A stretch of 36,851 nucleotides of DNA. Origin: an uncultured Oscillospiraceae bacterium. Lineage in GTDB: Bacteria; Bacillota; Clostridia; Oscillospirales; Ruminococcaceae. The DNA lies in NCBI GenBank assembly GCA_934488695.1, contig CAKSSH010000011.1, positions 1 through 36,851 of the forward strand, written 5' to 3'. A program made the translations under genes and the position numbers. Numbering within the stretch: the stretch's first letter is position 1; each line of letters starts with the position of its first letter. This document shows positions 17,325 through 24,695 of the stretch, piece after piece. Under the pieces are notes generated by a model. It had not been told where the DNA came from, did no database searches, and saw only the letters and a program-made list of their open reading frames with translations.

Positions 17325-17765
17325 ATGACGTTAACCGAGAAAGCAGCTTATTTAAAAGGACTTGCCAGTGGTCTTTCCCTCGATGAGGAAAAGCCGGAAA
17401 CCCGTTTGATTCACGCTCTGATTGATCTTGTCGATGACATTGCCCTGAGCGTTTCTGATTTGGATGATGAGTTGGATGTTATCACCGAACAGGTCAATCT
17501 AATCGATGAAGATTTGGAATCGTTGGAAGATGATTTTTATGAAGCGGATGAGGACGACGATGACGAACTCATTGAAGTGACCTGTCCCAATTGCGGAGAC
17601 GACATTTATTTGGACGACGCTGTTCTGCGGGACGGTGAGCTTCAGTGTCCTAACTGCGGCGAGACGCTGGAATTTGATTTTGATTGCTGCGATTGTGGTT
17701 GTGACTGCGAGGATTGCCATGATGACGAAAAAGGCGACTGCGGTTGCAAGGATGACGAGCAATAA
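17325..17765 (+). CDS. CD1247-type zinc-ribbon protein with Cys/Asp-rich tail
   Basis: A 146-residue protein resembling the clostridial CD1247 N-terminal-domain family, usually found just after efp; function unknown. N-terminal part (residues 1-65): helical, starting LTEKAAYLKGLASGL and rich in acidic Leu-heptad-like segments, likely self-associating. A run of Asp/Glu leads to a Cys4 zinc ribbon (CPNCGDD..CPNCGE, about residues 86-111). The last 30 residues hold eight more cysteines interspersed with Asp and His (FDCCDCGCDCEDCH..CGC), so more than one metal could be bound. It is very acidic overall. AGAGGTG upstream of ATG 17325 is the ribosome binding site, 33 bases after efp, so it is co-transcribed with it. 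Confidence 0.85.
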   Translation: MTLTEKAAYLKGLASGLSLDEEKPETRLIHALIDLVDDIALSVSDLDDELDVITEQVNLIDEDLESLEDDFYEADEDDDDELIEVTCPNCGDDIYLDDAVLRDGELQCPNCGETLEFDFDCCDCGCDCEDCHDDEKGDCGCKDDEQ

Positions 17766-17773
17766 AATAGTGC

Positions 17774-17810
17774 AAAAGCAGCCTCAGAGAAATCTGGGGC
17801 TGTTTTATCT
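17774..17810 (+). terminator. Intrinsic terminator after the efp unit
   Basis: CAGCCTCAGA (17779-17788) pairs with TCTGGGGCTG (17793-17802) with one G-U pair, around a GAAA tetraloop, followed by TTTTATCTT. It closes the efp transcript. The galT ribosome binding site starts 13 bases later, which leaves no room for a separate galT promoter downstream. Confidence 0.82.
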
Positions 17811-17832
17811 TGATAGGGGAGTTACGGTTTTC

Positions 17833-19326
17833 ATGACAATCAACGAATGTATTACACAGCTTGCAGATTATGCATTAGAGCGCGGCTTGATTGCGCCGGG
17901 GGATCGCGTATATACGGTCAATCGGTTGCTTGAGATTTTAGAGCTGGACACCTTTGCCGAGGAGAAAGGGCAGCCTCGGCCGCTTTGTGAAATTCTGCAG
18001 GGGTTTTGCGATTACGCTGTGGAAAAAGGCTTTTTGGAAGATAGTCCTGTTTATCGGGATTTGTTCGATACCAAAATTATGGGTGCGGTTGTGCCGAGGC
18101 CGAGCGAAGTTTCTCGAAAGTTTTTCCGCTTGTATCGGGAATCGCCGCAAAAAGCGACCGATTATTTTTATAAGCTGAGCCAAAACAGCAACTATATACG
18201 GACCGATCGAATTAGCAAAGATAAAAAATGGACGGTCGATACGCAGTATGGCACGCTTGATGTGACTATCAATCTTTCCAAGCCCGAAAAAGACCCCAAA
18301 GCGATTGCTGCTGCGCGAAATCTTGCCCAAAGCAGTTATCCGCGGTGCGCATTGTGTCGTGAAAACGAGGGGTATGCGGGTCGCGTAAATGCACCTGCCC
18401 GCCAAAATCACCGAATTATTCCGATTACGCTGAATCAAACGCCGTGGGGATTGCAATACTCTCCGTATGTATATTATAACGAGCACTGCATTGCGTTCAA
18501 TTTTGAACATACTCCGATGAAAATTGAACGCGCAACTTTTGTCAAGCTGCTTGATTTTGTAAAGCTTTTTCCGCACTACTTTTTGGGTTCTAATGCCGAT
18601 TTACCGATTGTCGGCGGTTCTATTTTGAGCCATGACCATTTTCAGGGCGGGCGCTATGAATTTGCAATGGCGCGCGCGCCGATGGAAAAACAATTTCGGA
18701 TAAAAGGTTTTGAGCAGGTTGAGGTCGGGATTGTGCATTGGCCGATGTCGGTGATTCGGCTGCGTTGTGACAATACAAGTATGTTGGTAGATCTGGCAGA
18801 TCGATTTTTAAAAGCTTGGCGAAGCTATTCGGATCCGGACGCATTTATTTTTGCACAAACCGACGGAACGGAGCATAACACGATCACACCGATTGCGCGA
18901 AAAAAAGGTGACCTTTTTGAACTGGATTTGGTTCTTCGCAATAACATCACCACCGAGGAGCACCCGCTTGGGCTGTACCATCCTCATGCCGAGCTTCATC
19001 ACATTAAAAAGGAAAATATCGGACTGATTGAAGTAATGGGTCTGGCAGTGCTACCTGCAAGATTGGAGCATGAACTGACCCGCCTCGCTGCAGCAATGCT
19101 TTCAAAAGCTGATTTTCGTAATGATGAGGAGCTTAGTAAGCACGCTGATTGGGCAGAGGATATCATGAAACGATATCCCCATCTTGACGAGAGCAATATT
19201 GCCGAGGTTTTGGGAAAAGAGGTCGGCCTTGTCTTTGAAAAAGTGCTGGAGTGTGCCGGCGTTTACAAGTGTACACCGTCGGGGCGCGCAGCCTTTGAAC
19301 GTTTTATTGGTACATTAAATCAATGA
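17833..19326 (+). CDS. galT: UDP-glucose--hexose-1-phosphate uridylyltransferase (Firmicutes type)
   Basis: Leloir-pathway enzyme exchanging UMP between UDP-glucose and galactose-1-phosphate. The ATG at 17833 gives 497 residues, typical of the longer Firmicutes GalT (about 490-500); the open frame upstream lies over the preceding gene and the terminator. Motifs: RCALCRENEGYAGR near residue 175, the PYVYYNEHCIAF block, the histidine motif SHDHFQGG near residue 265, and YHPHAELHHIKKENIGLIEVMG near 380-400. AGGGGAG lies 11 bases upstream of the ATG. galK and galE are absent here, so galT stands alone, and read-through of the terminator may set its expression. Confidence 0.93.
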   Translation: MTINECITQLADYALERGLIAPGDRVYTVNRLLEILELDTFAEEKGQPRPLCEILQGFCDYAVEKGFLEDSPVYRDLFDTKIMGAVVPRPSEVSRKFFRLYRESPQKATDYFYKLSQNSNYIRTDRISKDKKWTVDTQYGTLDVTINLSKPEKDPKAIAAARNLAQSSYPRCALCRENEGYAGRVNAPARQNHRIIPITLNQTPWGLQYSPYVYYNEHCIAFNFEHTPMKIERATFVKLLDFVKLFPHYFLGSNADLPIVGGSILSHDHFQGGRYEFAMARAPMEKQFRIKGFEQVEVGIVHWPMSVIRLRCDNTSMLVDLADRFLKAWRSYSDPDAFIFAQTDGTEHNTITPIARKKGDLFELDLVLRNNITTEEHPLGLYHPHAELHHIKKENIGLIEVMGLAVLPARLEHELTRLAAAMLSKADFRNDEELSKHADWAEDIMKRYPHLDESNIAEVLGKEVGLVFEKVLECAGVYKCTPSGRAAFERFIGTLNQ

Positions 19327-19328
19327 AG

Positions 19329-19367
19329 TTGCACCGGGTCGACCCAAAAGGGCCGGTCCGGTTGCAA
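19329..19367 (+). promoter_or_regulatory. Strong GC-rich hairpin between galT and the ABC exporter
   Basis: The 61-base gap contains TTGCACCGGGTCGACCC, an AAAA loop, then GGGCCGGTCCGGTTGCAA. These pair along about 17 positions, with one A-C mismatch, two G-U pairs and one bulged T. No T run follows, so it is not a normal intrinsic terminator. It could be an mRNA-stability or processing element, or a protein-binding site. The ribosome binding site CGGAGAAG follows at about 19374. Confidence 0.5.
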
Positions 19368-19387
19368 ATAGAACGGAGAAGCGTTTT

Positions 19388-21145
19388 ATGCGACGACTTG
19401 CCGCTTTTATCAAGCCATATCGCAAGGAAAGCCTTTTAGCACCGCTTTTTAAGCTGCTGGAGGCTTTGTTTGACTTGCTGGTGCCGCTTGTGGTTGCCCG
19501 GATGATTGATTCCGGGGCGGCCTTTACGGACAATCAAACAATTTATTGGTGTTTTGGCGCTTTGCTTTTGATGGCCGCAGTCGGTCTGTTGTGTAGTGTT
19601 ACGGCGCAGTATTTTGCGGCAAAGGCCAGTGTCGGTTTTGCTGGAAGATTGCGTCAGGCGTTGTTTGATCATGTCCAATCGTTGTCTTTTAGTCAATTGG
19701 ATCGTTTGGGCAGCGACACTTTGATTACACGGTTGTCTGACGACGTCAATCAGGTCCAAAACGGCGTAAATATGTGCTTGAGGCTGCTATTACGCAGTCC
19801 GTTTATTGTTTTTGGCTCCATGATCATGGCTTTTACCATTGATTTAAAATGTGCGCTGATTTTCACGGTGACAATTCCGGTTTTATTTGCGGCGGTTTTT
19901 TTAATCATGCAGGCAAGCATTCCGCTCTTTTTCAAGGTACAGTCGCGCTTAGACCGTGTCACGGCATTGACACGCGAAAATCTGACCGGTGTACGAGTCA
20001 TTCGGGCATTTTGCCGTGAAGAACAATCTGCTGCTGAATTTAAAGAACAAAATCATGCATTAACTCGGCTGAATTTATTTGTTGGTCGAATCTCTGCCTT
20101 GCTCAATCCGTTGACTTATGCTGTCATCAATATTGCCGCTGTTTTGTTGATTCGTCAGTCAGCTTTTCGTGTCAATATCGGTGCTTTACAGCAAGGACAG
20201 GTGGTGGCGCTATACAATTATATGCTTCAAATCTCGGTGGAGCTTGTAAAGCTTGCAGCCTTGATCATTACGTTAAACAAAGCTGCTGCTTGTGCCAAAC
20301 GGACTGCGTCTTTGCTTGAGGTGCAGCCGGACATGCAATATCCCGAAATTACAAAAACAGAAGTTGAGGACACGGCACTTTCTCCGGCGATCGAATTTGA
20401 AAATGTTTCCATGACTTATCCGGGCGCCGGTGCCCCAAGTTTATCAAATATCAGTTTTTCGGCAATGCCCGGGCAAACCGTCGGGATTATCGGCGGTACC
20501 GGCAGCGGAAAAACCACCTTGATCCATTTAATTCCGCGTTTTTATGATGTTTGTAACGGAAGCATTAGGATTTTTGGAAAAAAAGCAACGGACTATTCAA
20601 AACAGGAGCTTCGCCGGCAAATCGGAATAGTGCCGCAGCGACCTGCGTTGTTTGCCGGAACAGTGCGGGACAATCTGCGTTTTGGAAATGAAAACGCTGA
20701 GGATGACGCACTTTGGCAAGCGCTTTCCGTCGCCCAGGCAGAAACAGTGGTTCGTGATAAGCCCGACAACCTTGATTTTTGGATAGAGCAGGACGGTCGG
20801 AACTTTTCGGGAGGTCAAAAACAACGCCTAACTATTGCGCGCGCTCTTGTTAAAAATCCGGATGTTTTAATTTTGGATGACAGCTCAAGCGCTTTGGATT
20901 ATGCAACGGATGCTGCGCTGCGCAAAGCTGTAAAAGAGCTAAAGAAGACGACTATTTTGGTTTCTCAGCGTATTTTTTGTGTGCAGCAAGCAGATTTGAT
21001 TTTGGTTTTAGACAACGGAAAGCTTGTTGGGCAAGGCAGTCATGACCGTCTGATGCAGGATTGCTCGGTCTATCGAGAGATTTATTATTCTCAATTTCCG
21101 GCTGACCGTCCGCTGAAATCAGAAGGGGAGAGTGACGAAGTATGA
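19388..21145 (+). CDS. ABC exporter half-transporter with degenerate ATPase site
   Basis: A 585-residue fused membrane/ATPase half-transporter of the multidrug/lipid exporter type, with six predicted helices (residues 15-300) and an ATPase domain from about 335. Walker A GGTGSGKTT (369-377), Q-loop IVPQRP, signature FSGGQ (473-477), Walker B VLILDDSS (493-500). The catalytic Glu is replaced by Asp498 and the switch His by Gln527 (LVSQRI), as in the TM287-type subunit of heterodimeric exporters. It therefore likely needs the next gene, which it overlaps by 4 bases, to form an active transporter. The substrate cannot be told from sequence. Confidence 0.93.
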   Translation: MRRLAAFIKPYRKESLLAPLFKLLEALFDLLVPLVVARMIDSGAAFTDNQTIYWCFGALLLMAAVGLLCSVTAQYFAAKASVGFAGRLRQALFDHVQSLSFSQLDRLGSDTLITRLSDDVNQVQNGVNMCLRLLLRSPFIVFGSMIMAFTIDLKCALIFTVTIPVLFAAVFLIMQASIPLFFKVQSRLDRVTALTRENLTGVRVIRAFCREEQSAAEFKEQNHALTRLNLFVGRISALLNPLTYAVINIAAVLLIRQSAFRVNIGALQQGQVVALYNYMLQISVELVKLAALIITLNKAAACAKRTASLLEVQPDMQYPEITKTEVEDTALSPAIEFENVSMTYPGAGAPSLSNISFSAMPGQTVGIIGGTGSGKTTLIHLIPRFYDVCNGSIRIFGKKATDYSKQELRRQIGIVPQRPALFAGTVRDNLRFGNENAEDDALWQALSVAQAETVVRDKPDNLDFWIEQDGRNFSGGQKQRLTIARALVKNPDVLILDDSSSALDYATDAALRKAVKELKKTTILVSQRIFCVQQADLILVLDNGKLVGQGSHDRLMQDCSVYREIYYSQFPADRPLKSEGESDEV

Positions 21146-22887
21146 AAAAAATCGTGCATATGCCGGATACTCTCGCTTTCAAACAACTGTGTCTGTATTT
21201 CAAAAAGCATGCGATCGCCCTGAGTCTAAGTGTTATTTTGGCGGCTGCAACAGTTGTTTTACAGCTATATGTTCCGATTCTGTTTGGAAATGCCATTGAT
21301 GAGATGGTGGCGGCACACCAGGTAAATTTTGAACAGGTTGGCGTTTATGCAGCTCGTATTTTAGCACTTGTGATCGTTTCTGCGGTCTTTGCGTGGGTTA
21401 TGAATTTGCTCAACAACCGTGTGGCGTTTCGGATCGTTGAGGAAATCCGTTCGGACGCAATAGATCATTTGCAAAAACTCCCCCTCAGTTTTCTGGACAA
21501 GCACCGTTCCGGGGATATTGTAAGCCGCGTTATTACAGATACCGATGTGTTATCAGACGGACTGATTTTAGGCTTTTCGCAGCTCTTTTCCGGCGTTGTT
21601 ACAATAATTGTTACACTGATTTTCATGTTTTCAAAAAATGTACCGATTTCGCTGCTGGTGGTGTTGCTGACGCCGCTTAGCTTTTTAGTGGCACGATTTA
21701 TTTCATCTCGTTCATATCATCTTTTTCGTAAGCAGAGCGAAATCCGCGGACGTCAAACTGCACTCATCGATGAAATGATCGGGCAACAAAAAGTAGTTCA
21801 GGCTTTTGGGTATGAAAAACGTGCCTCCCGGCGGTTTGATAAGGTTAATCAGGAGCTGACAGAAGTTAGCCGTCAGGCTATTTTTTACAGCAGTTTGACT
21901 AATCCGTCCACCCGTTTTGTTAACAATCTGATATATGCCGGCGTGGCCTTGTCAGGCGTTTTGCTCATACCTGGCGGATACTTGACTGTGGGCGGCTTGT
22001 CAGTGCTGCTTTCATATGCAAACCAGTACATGAAGCCATTTAACGATATCAGCTCTGTGGTAACAGAACTTCAAAATGCGTTTGCTTGCGCAGACAGAAT
22101 TTTTTCCTTATTGGAAGAAACCCCGGAAGCGCCGGATGCAAACGGTGTTATTGAAAACGTGCAGGGCAGGGTAGGGATGGAGGATGTTTCTTTCAGCTAT
22201 AGGGAGGAACAGCCGTTGATTCAACATCTGAATATTCAGGCTTCGCCCGGCATGCATATTGCTATTGTGGGACCAACCGGTTGCGGAAAAACAACACTTA
22301 TCAATCTTTTGATGCGGTTTTATGATCCGAAGGAGGGTGTTATTTTCATTGACGGAAAACCGATTACCGAGCTTTCACGGCGTGCACTTCGCAGCAGTTT
22401 TGGCATGGTGCTGCAGGAAACCTGGATAAAACGAGACACCGTTTTGGAAAACATTCGTTTCGGAAAGCCGGAGGCTGACGAGGAGGAGGTGATTCGTGCG
22501 GCAAAAGCAGCGCATTGCTGGTCGTTTATTGAGCGCCTGCCACAAGGACTGCAAACGGTTTTAGATGCAGATAGCTTGAGTCAGGGTCAAAAACAATTGC
22601 TGTGTATTGCGCGCGTAATGCTATGCTTGCCGCCTATGCTGATTTTAGACGAAGCCACTTCCAATATTGATACCCGTACCGAGCTGAAAATAAATCAAGC
22701 ATTTGATAATCTTATGCAGGGAAGAACCAGCTTTGTTGTGGCGCACCGTCTTTCAACCGTACGAAATGCTTCGTTAATTCTTGTTATGCGTGACGGAAAG
22801 ATTGTTGAAAAAGGCACCCATGAAGCCCTTTTAAACCAAAACGGTTTTTACAGCATGCTTTATAAGAGCCAATTTAAACCGTTATAA
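21142..22887 (+). CDS. ABC exporter half-transporter, catalytic partner
   Basis: A 581-residue half-transporter with the same domain order as the previous gene. Walker A GPTGCGKTT (377-385), Q-loop VLQETW, Walker B MLILDEATSNID with catalytic Glu504, switch His535 (VVAHRL). Its signature motif is LSQGQ (479-483) rather than LSGGQ, so the ATP site made with Walker A/B of the partner is degenerate at both faces, while the other site is fully canonical. This is the textbook pattern of TM287/288- or BmrCD-type heterodimers. The start is in an ATGA overlap with GGGGAGAG upstream, and a strong terminator follows. Confidence 0.93.
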   Translation: MKKIVHMPDTLAFKQLCLYFKKHAIALSLSVILAAATVVLQLYVPILFGNAIDEMVAAHQVNFEQVGVYAARILALVIVSAVFAWVMNLLNNRVAFRIVEEIRSDAIDHLQKLPLSFLDKHRSGDIVSRVITDTDVLSDGLILGFSQLFSGVVTIIVTLIFMFSKNVPISLLVVLLTPLSFLVARFISSRSYHLFRKQSEIRGRQTALIDEMIGQQKVVQAFGYEKRASRRFDKVNQELTEVSRQAIFYSSLTNPSTRFVNNLIYAGVALSGVLLIPGGYLTVGGLSVLLSYANQYMKPFNDISSVVTELQNAFACADRIFSLLEETPEAPDANGVIENVQGRVGMEDVSFSYREEQPLIQHLNIQASPGMHIAIVGPTGCGKTTLINLLMRFYDPKEGVIFIDGKPITELSRRALRSSFGMVLQETWIKRDTVLENIRFGKPEADEEEVIRAAKAAHCWSFIERLPQGLQTVLDADSLSQGQKQLLCIARVMLCLPPMLILDEATSNIDTRTELKINQAFDNLMQGRTSFVVAHRLSTVRNASLILVMRDGKIVEKGTHEALLNQNGFYSMLYKSQFKPL

Positions 22888-22903
22888 AAAAATTCTTCAA
22901 AAC

Positions 22904-22933
22904 AAAAAAGCCACCAACGACGGTGGCTTTTTT
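22904..22933 (+). terminator. Intrinsic terminator after the ABC exporter pair
   Basis: AAAAAAGCCACC (22904-22915) pairs perfectly with GGTGGCTTTTTT (22922-22933) around a 6-base loop. With A and T runs on both sides it could work in both directions. It ends the galT/ABC region. Confidence 0.92.
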
Positions 22934-23218
22934 ATTTTGAAAAAATAGATTCAAAACAGATAATGGGAGATAGAGCCCTTCATTATTATAGCACCTACAC
23001 AAAAGAAGTATTTTGTATATGTCAGGGGATGAAAAATGAGAAAAAACACTAAAAACAATCTATAGGACCTTCCCCGAGCTATTTTATTACGAACATGGAT
23101 GTTATAACAATCAGTGGTGTCATTAATAAAGTTTTTATTTTGGGTCTTATCCAAAAAAATTTTACATGCATATAATGTATTGGTTGTTTTTATCATAAAA
23201 TTTCAGGAAGGTGTTTTC
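22934..23218. other. AT-rich intergenic gap, 285 bases
   Basis: No convincing gene is seen on either strand. A 22-codon frame from an ATG at about 22964 and an 81-codon minus-strand frame both lack ribosome binding sites. A TATAAT at 23171-23176 (spacer 18 from a poor TTATCC at 23147-23152) is a possible promoter for the DUF3343 gene. AGGAAGGTG just before 23219 is the ribosome binding site. The function of the remainder is unknown. Confidence 0.6.
23147..23176 (+). promoter_or_regulatory. Possible promoter of the DUF3343/desulfurase pair
   Basis: A perfect -10 box TATAAT at 23171-23176 lies 43 bases before the start codon at 23219. The -35 candidate TTATCC (23147-23152) is weak, so this call rests mainly on the -10 box and on the terminator upstream, which makes a promoter in this gap necessary. 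Confidence 0.4.
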
Positions 23219-23446
23219 ATGCAAAAAAAATATATCAACGTGCCGTCTGTTACCTTTGCACTGAAATCCGAAAAACTTCTGCGAAGTCATCAAATAGTTG
23301 CAAATGTTATTAAAACACCGTCAAAATTCAGTCGCTGCGGTTGTGGCTACAGCGTTGTTGTGGATATACCGGATGCTTTGCGAGCTGCAGAAATTTTAAA
23401 TGCATACGCTATTCCCGTTAATAGTATAGAAACGCTTGAGGAGTGA
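23219..23446 (+). CDS. DUF3343 protein, putative Se/S carrier
   Basis: A 75-residue protein matching the DUF3343 (putative Se/S-carrier-like) family: a small alpha-beta fold with PSVTFALKSEKLLR at the N-terminus, IKTPSKF, the cysteine motif SRCGCGYSVVV (Cys at about 40 and 42) and a C-terminal DALRAAEILNAYAIPV helix. The ATG at 23219 follows AGGAAGGTG. The stop overlaps the ribosome binding site of the cysteine desulfurase gene, which suggests the cysteines accept persulfide or selenium from that enzyme. This pairing is seen in other Clostridia; the biochemical role here is inferred. Confidence 0.82.
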   Translation: MQKKYINVPSVTFALKSEKLLRSHQIVANVIKTPSKFSRCGCGYSVVVDIPDALRAAEILNAYAIPVNSIETLEE

Positions 23447-23451
23447 TTTTT

Positions 23452-24591
23452 TTGGTCTACTTTGATAACGCGGCAACATCTTATCCTAAACCGCAGGAAG
23501 TGATTTTTGCTGTCGGAAATGCTCTGACCGATTTTGGCGGAAATCCCGGCCGCAGTGGCCATAAAATGTCCTTAAAAGCTGCACAATCGGTTTATCGGAT
23601 GCGTGAAAAAGCGGCTACGTTTTTTGGCTTAGAACAAAGTGAAAATGTAATTTTAACGAAAAACTGTACAGAGTCGTTAAATTTGGCAATTTACAGCGTA
23701 ATGCGTCATGGCGGAAATGTAATTGTGTCTCATTTTGAACACAATTCAGTTATGCGTCCGTTGGAGCAGCTGCGTAGGTCCGGCGTATGCGATTACAAGG
23801 TTGCAAAGGTTTCATTTGAAAATCCGATGCTGACAGCGCATGAATTTGAACGATTAATCGATGCGGAAACACGGATGATTCTTTGTACTCATGCGTCAAA
23901 TGTCACCGGTAAAATTGCACCGATCGAAGCTCTGGCGGACATTTGCAGACGACGCCAGCTTGTTTTTTGCGTAGATGCTGCACAAACTGCCGGTGTTGCA
24001 GACATTCATATGACGCGAGATCATATCGATATATTATGTATGCCGGGACATAAAGGTTTGATGGGACCTGCCGGGACGGGACTGGCGCTTTTTTCTTCCG
24101 GGGTTTCCCCGTCCCCATTATTATATGGCGGGACCGGAAGCACCTCCGGCAGCCTACAACAGCCCGACTTTTTACCTGATATGCTGGAAAGCGGAACTGT
24201 GAACGTGCCCGGCGCTGCCGGAATTTGCGCAGGGATTTCTTTTATACAGCGAATTGGCCTTACACGAATTCGTCATCATGAAATGTATTTGGCGCAACGC
24301 TTTTATGACCGGTTAATTCAAATGTCAAATATTTTACTTTACACCACGCGCCCCAGCGAAGAAACGTCTGTTGCCACTGTTTCTTTTAATGTAAAGGGAA
24401 AAGCCTCTACAGATGTATCGGACTATTTAGATAAGAAAGGCTTTGCGGTACGCAGCGGCTTACACTGTGCACCATATGCGCATGCATTTTTAGGGACTCG
24501 GGACATCGGAACGGTTCGTGTAAGTTTTTCGTTTTTTAATTGTGCACATGAGGTTGATGCACTTTGTGCCGCGTTAGAAAAGATAAAATAA
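23452..24591 (+). CDS. Cysteine desulfurase family protein (class V aminotransferase)
   Basis: PLP enzyme likely releasing sulfur (or selenium) from cysteine (or selenocysteine). The TTG at 23452 is chosen because GAGGAG (23438-23443) lies 8 bases upstream and the protein then starts VYFDNAATSYPKP, as in the family; the GTG at 23443 sits inside that site. This gives 379 residues. Motifs: TKNCTESLN, the CVDAAQTAG block, the PLP lysine in MPGHKGLMGP (near residue 200), and the sulfur-accepting cysteine in RSGLHCAPYAH near residue 340. It is closer to SufS/Csd than to IscS. No scaffold gene (SufU, IscU) is adjacent; the DUF3343 protein is the likely partner. Confidence 0.9.
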   Translation: MVYFDNAATSYPKPQEVIFAVGNALTDFGGNPGRSGHKMSLKAAQSVYRMREKAATFFGLEQSENVILTKNCTESLNLAIYSVMRHGGNVIVSHFEHNSVMRPLEQLRRSGVCDYKVAKVSFENPMLTAHEFERLIDAETRMILCTHASNVTGKIAPIEALADICRRRQLVFCVDAAQTAGVADIHMTRDHIDILCMPGHKGLMGPAGTGLALFSSGVSPSPLLYGGTGSTSGSLQQPDFLPDMLESGTVNVPGAAGICAGISFIQRIGLTRIRHHEMYLAQRFYDRLIQMSNILLYTTRPSEETSVATVSFNVKGKASTDVSDYLDKKGFAVRSGLHCAPYAHAFLGTRDIGTVRVSFSFFNCAHEVDALCAALEKIK

Positions 24592-24628
24592 AACCCATAA
24601 AAAATTACAATAAATCCACAAAAACACA

Positions 24629-24656
24629 TTGAATTTTTGAAAAAATATGTTAAAAT
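24629..24656 (+). promoter_or_regulatory. Promoter of cdaA-cdaR
   Basis: TTGAAT at 24629-24634 and TAAAAT at 24651-24656 with a 16-base spacer and an extended -10 (TGT at 24648-24650). It lies in the 104-base AT-rich gap after the desulfurase gene. No terminator is seen in that gap, so read-through from upstream is possible. Confidence 0.6.
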
Positions 24657-24695
24657 AAATATTAGAGCAATCCTATGAAAAGGAATTATTGAATT

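Noticed and set aside
17635..17832. Longer galT start inside the CD1247-like gene
   Set aside because: It would overlap a coding gene and a terminator; the family N-terminus begins at 17833.
22951..23196. 81-codon minus-strand frame in the gap after the ABC genes
   Set aside because: No ribosome binding site, AT-rich low-complexity translation, and it crosses the likely promoter of the next gene.
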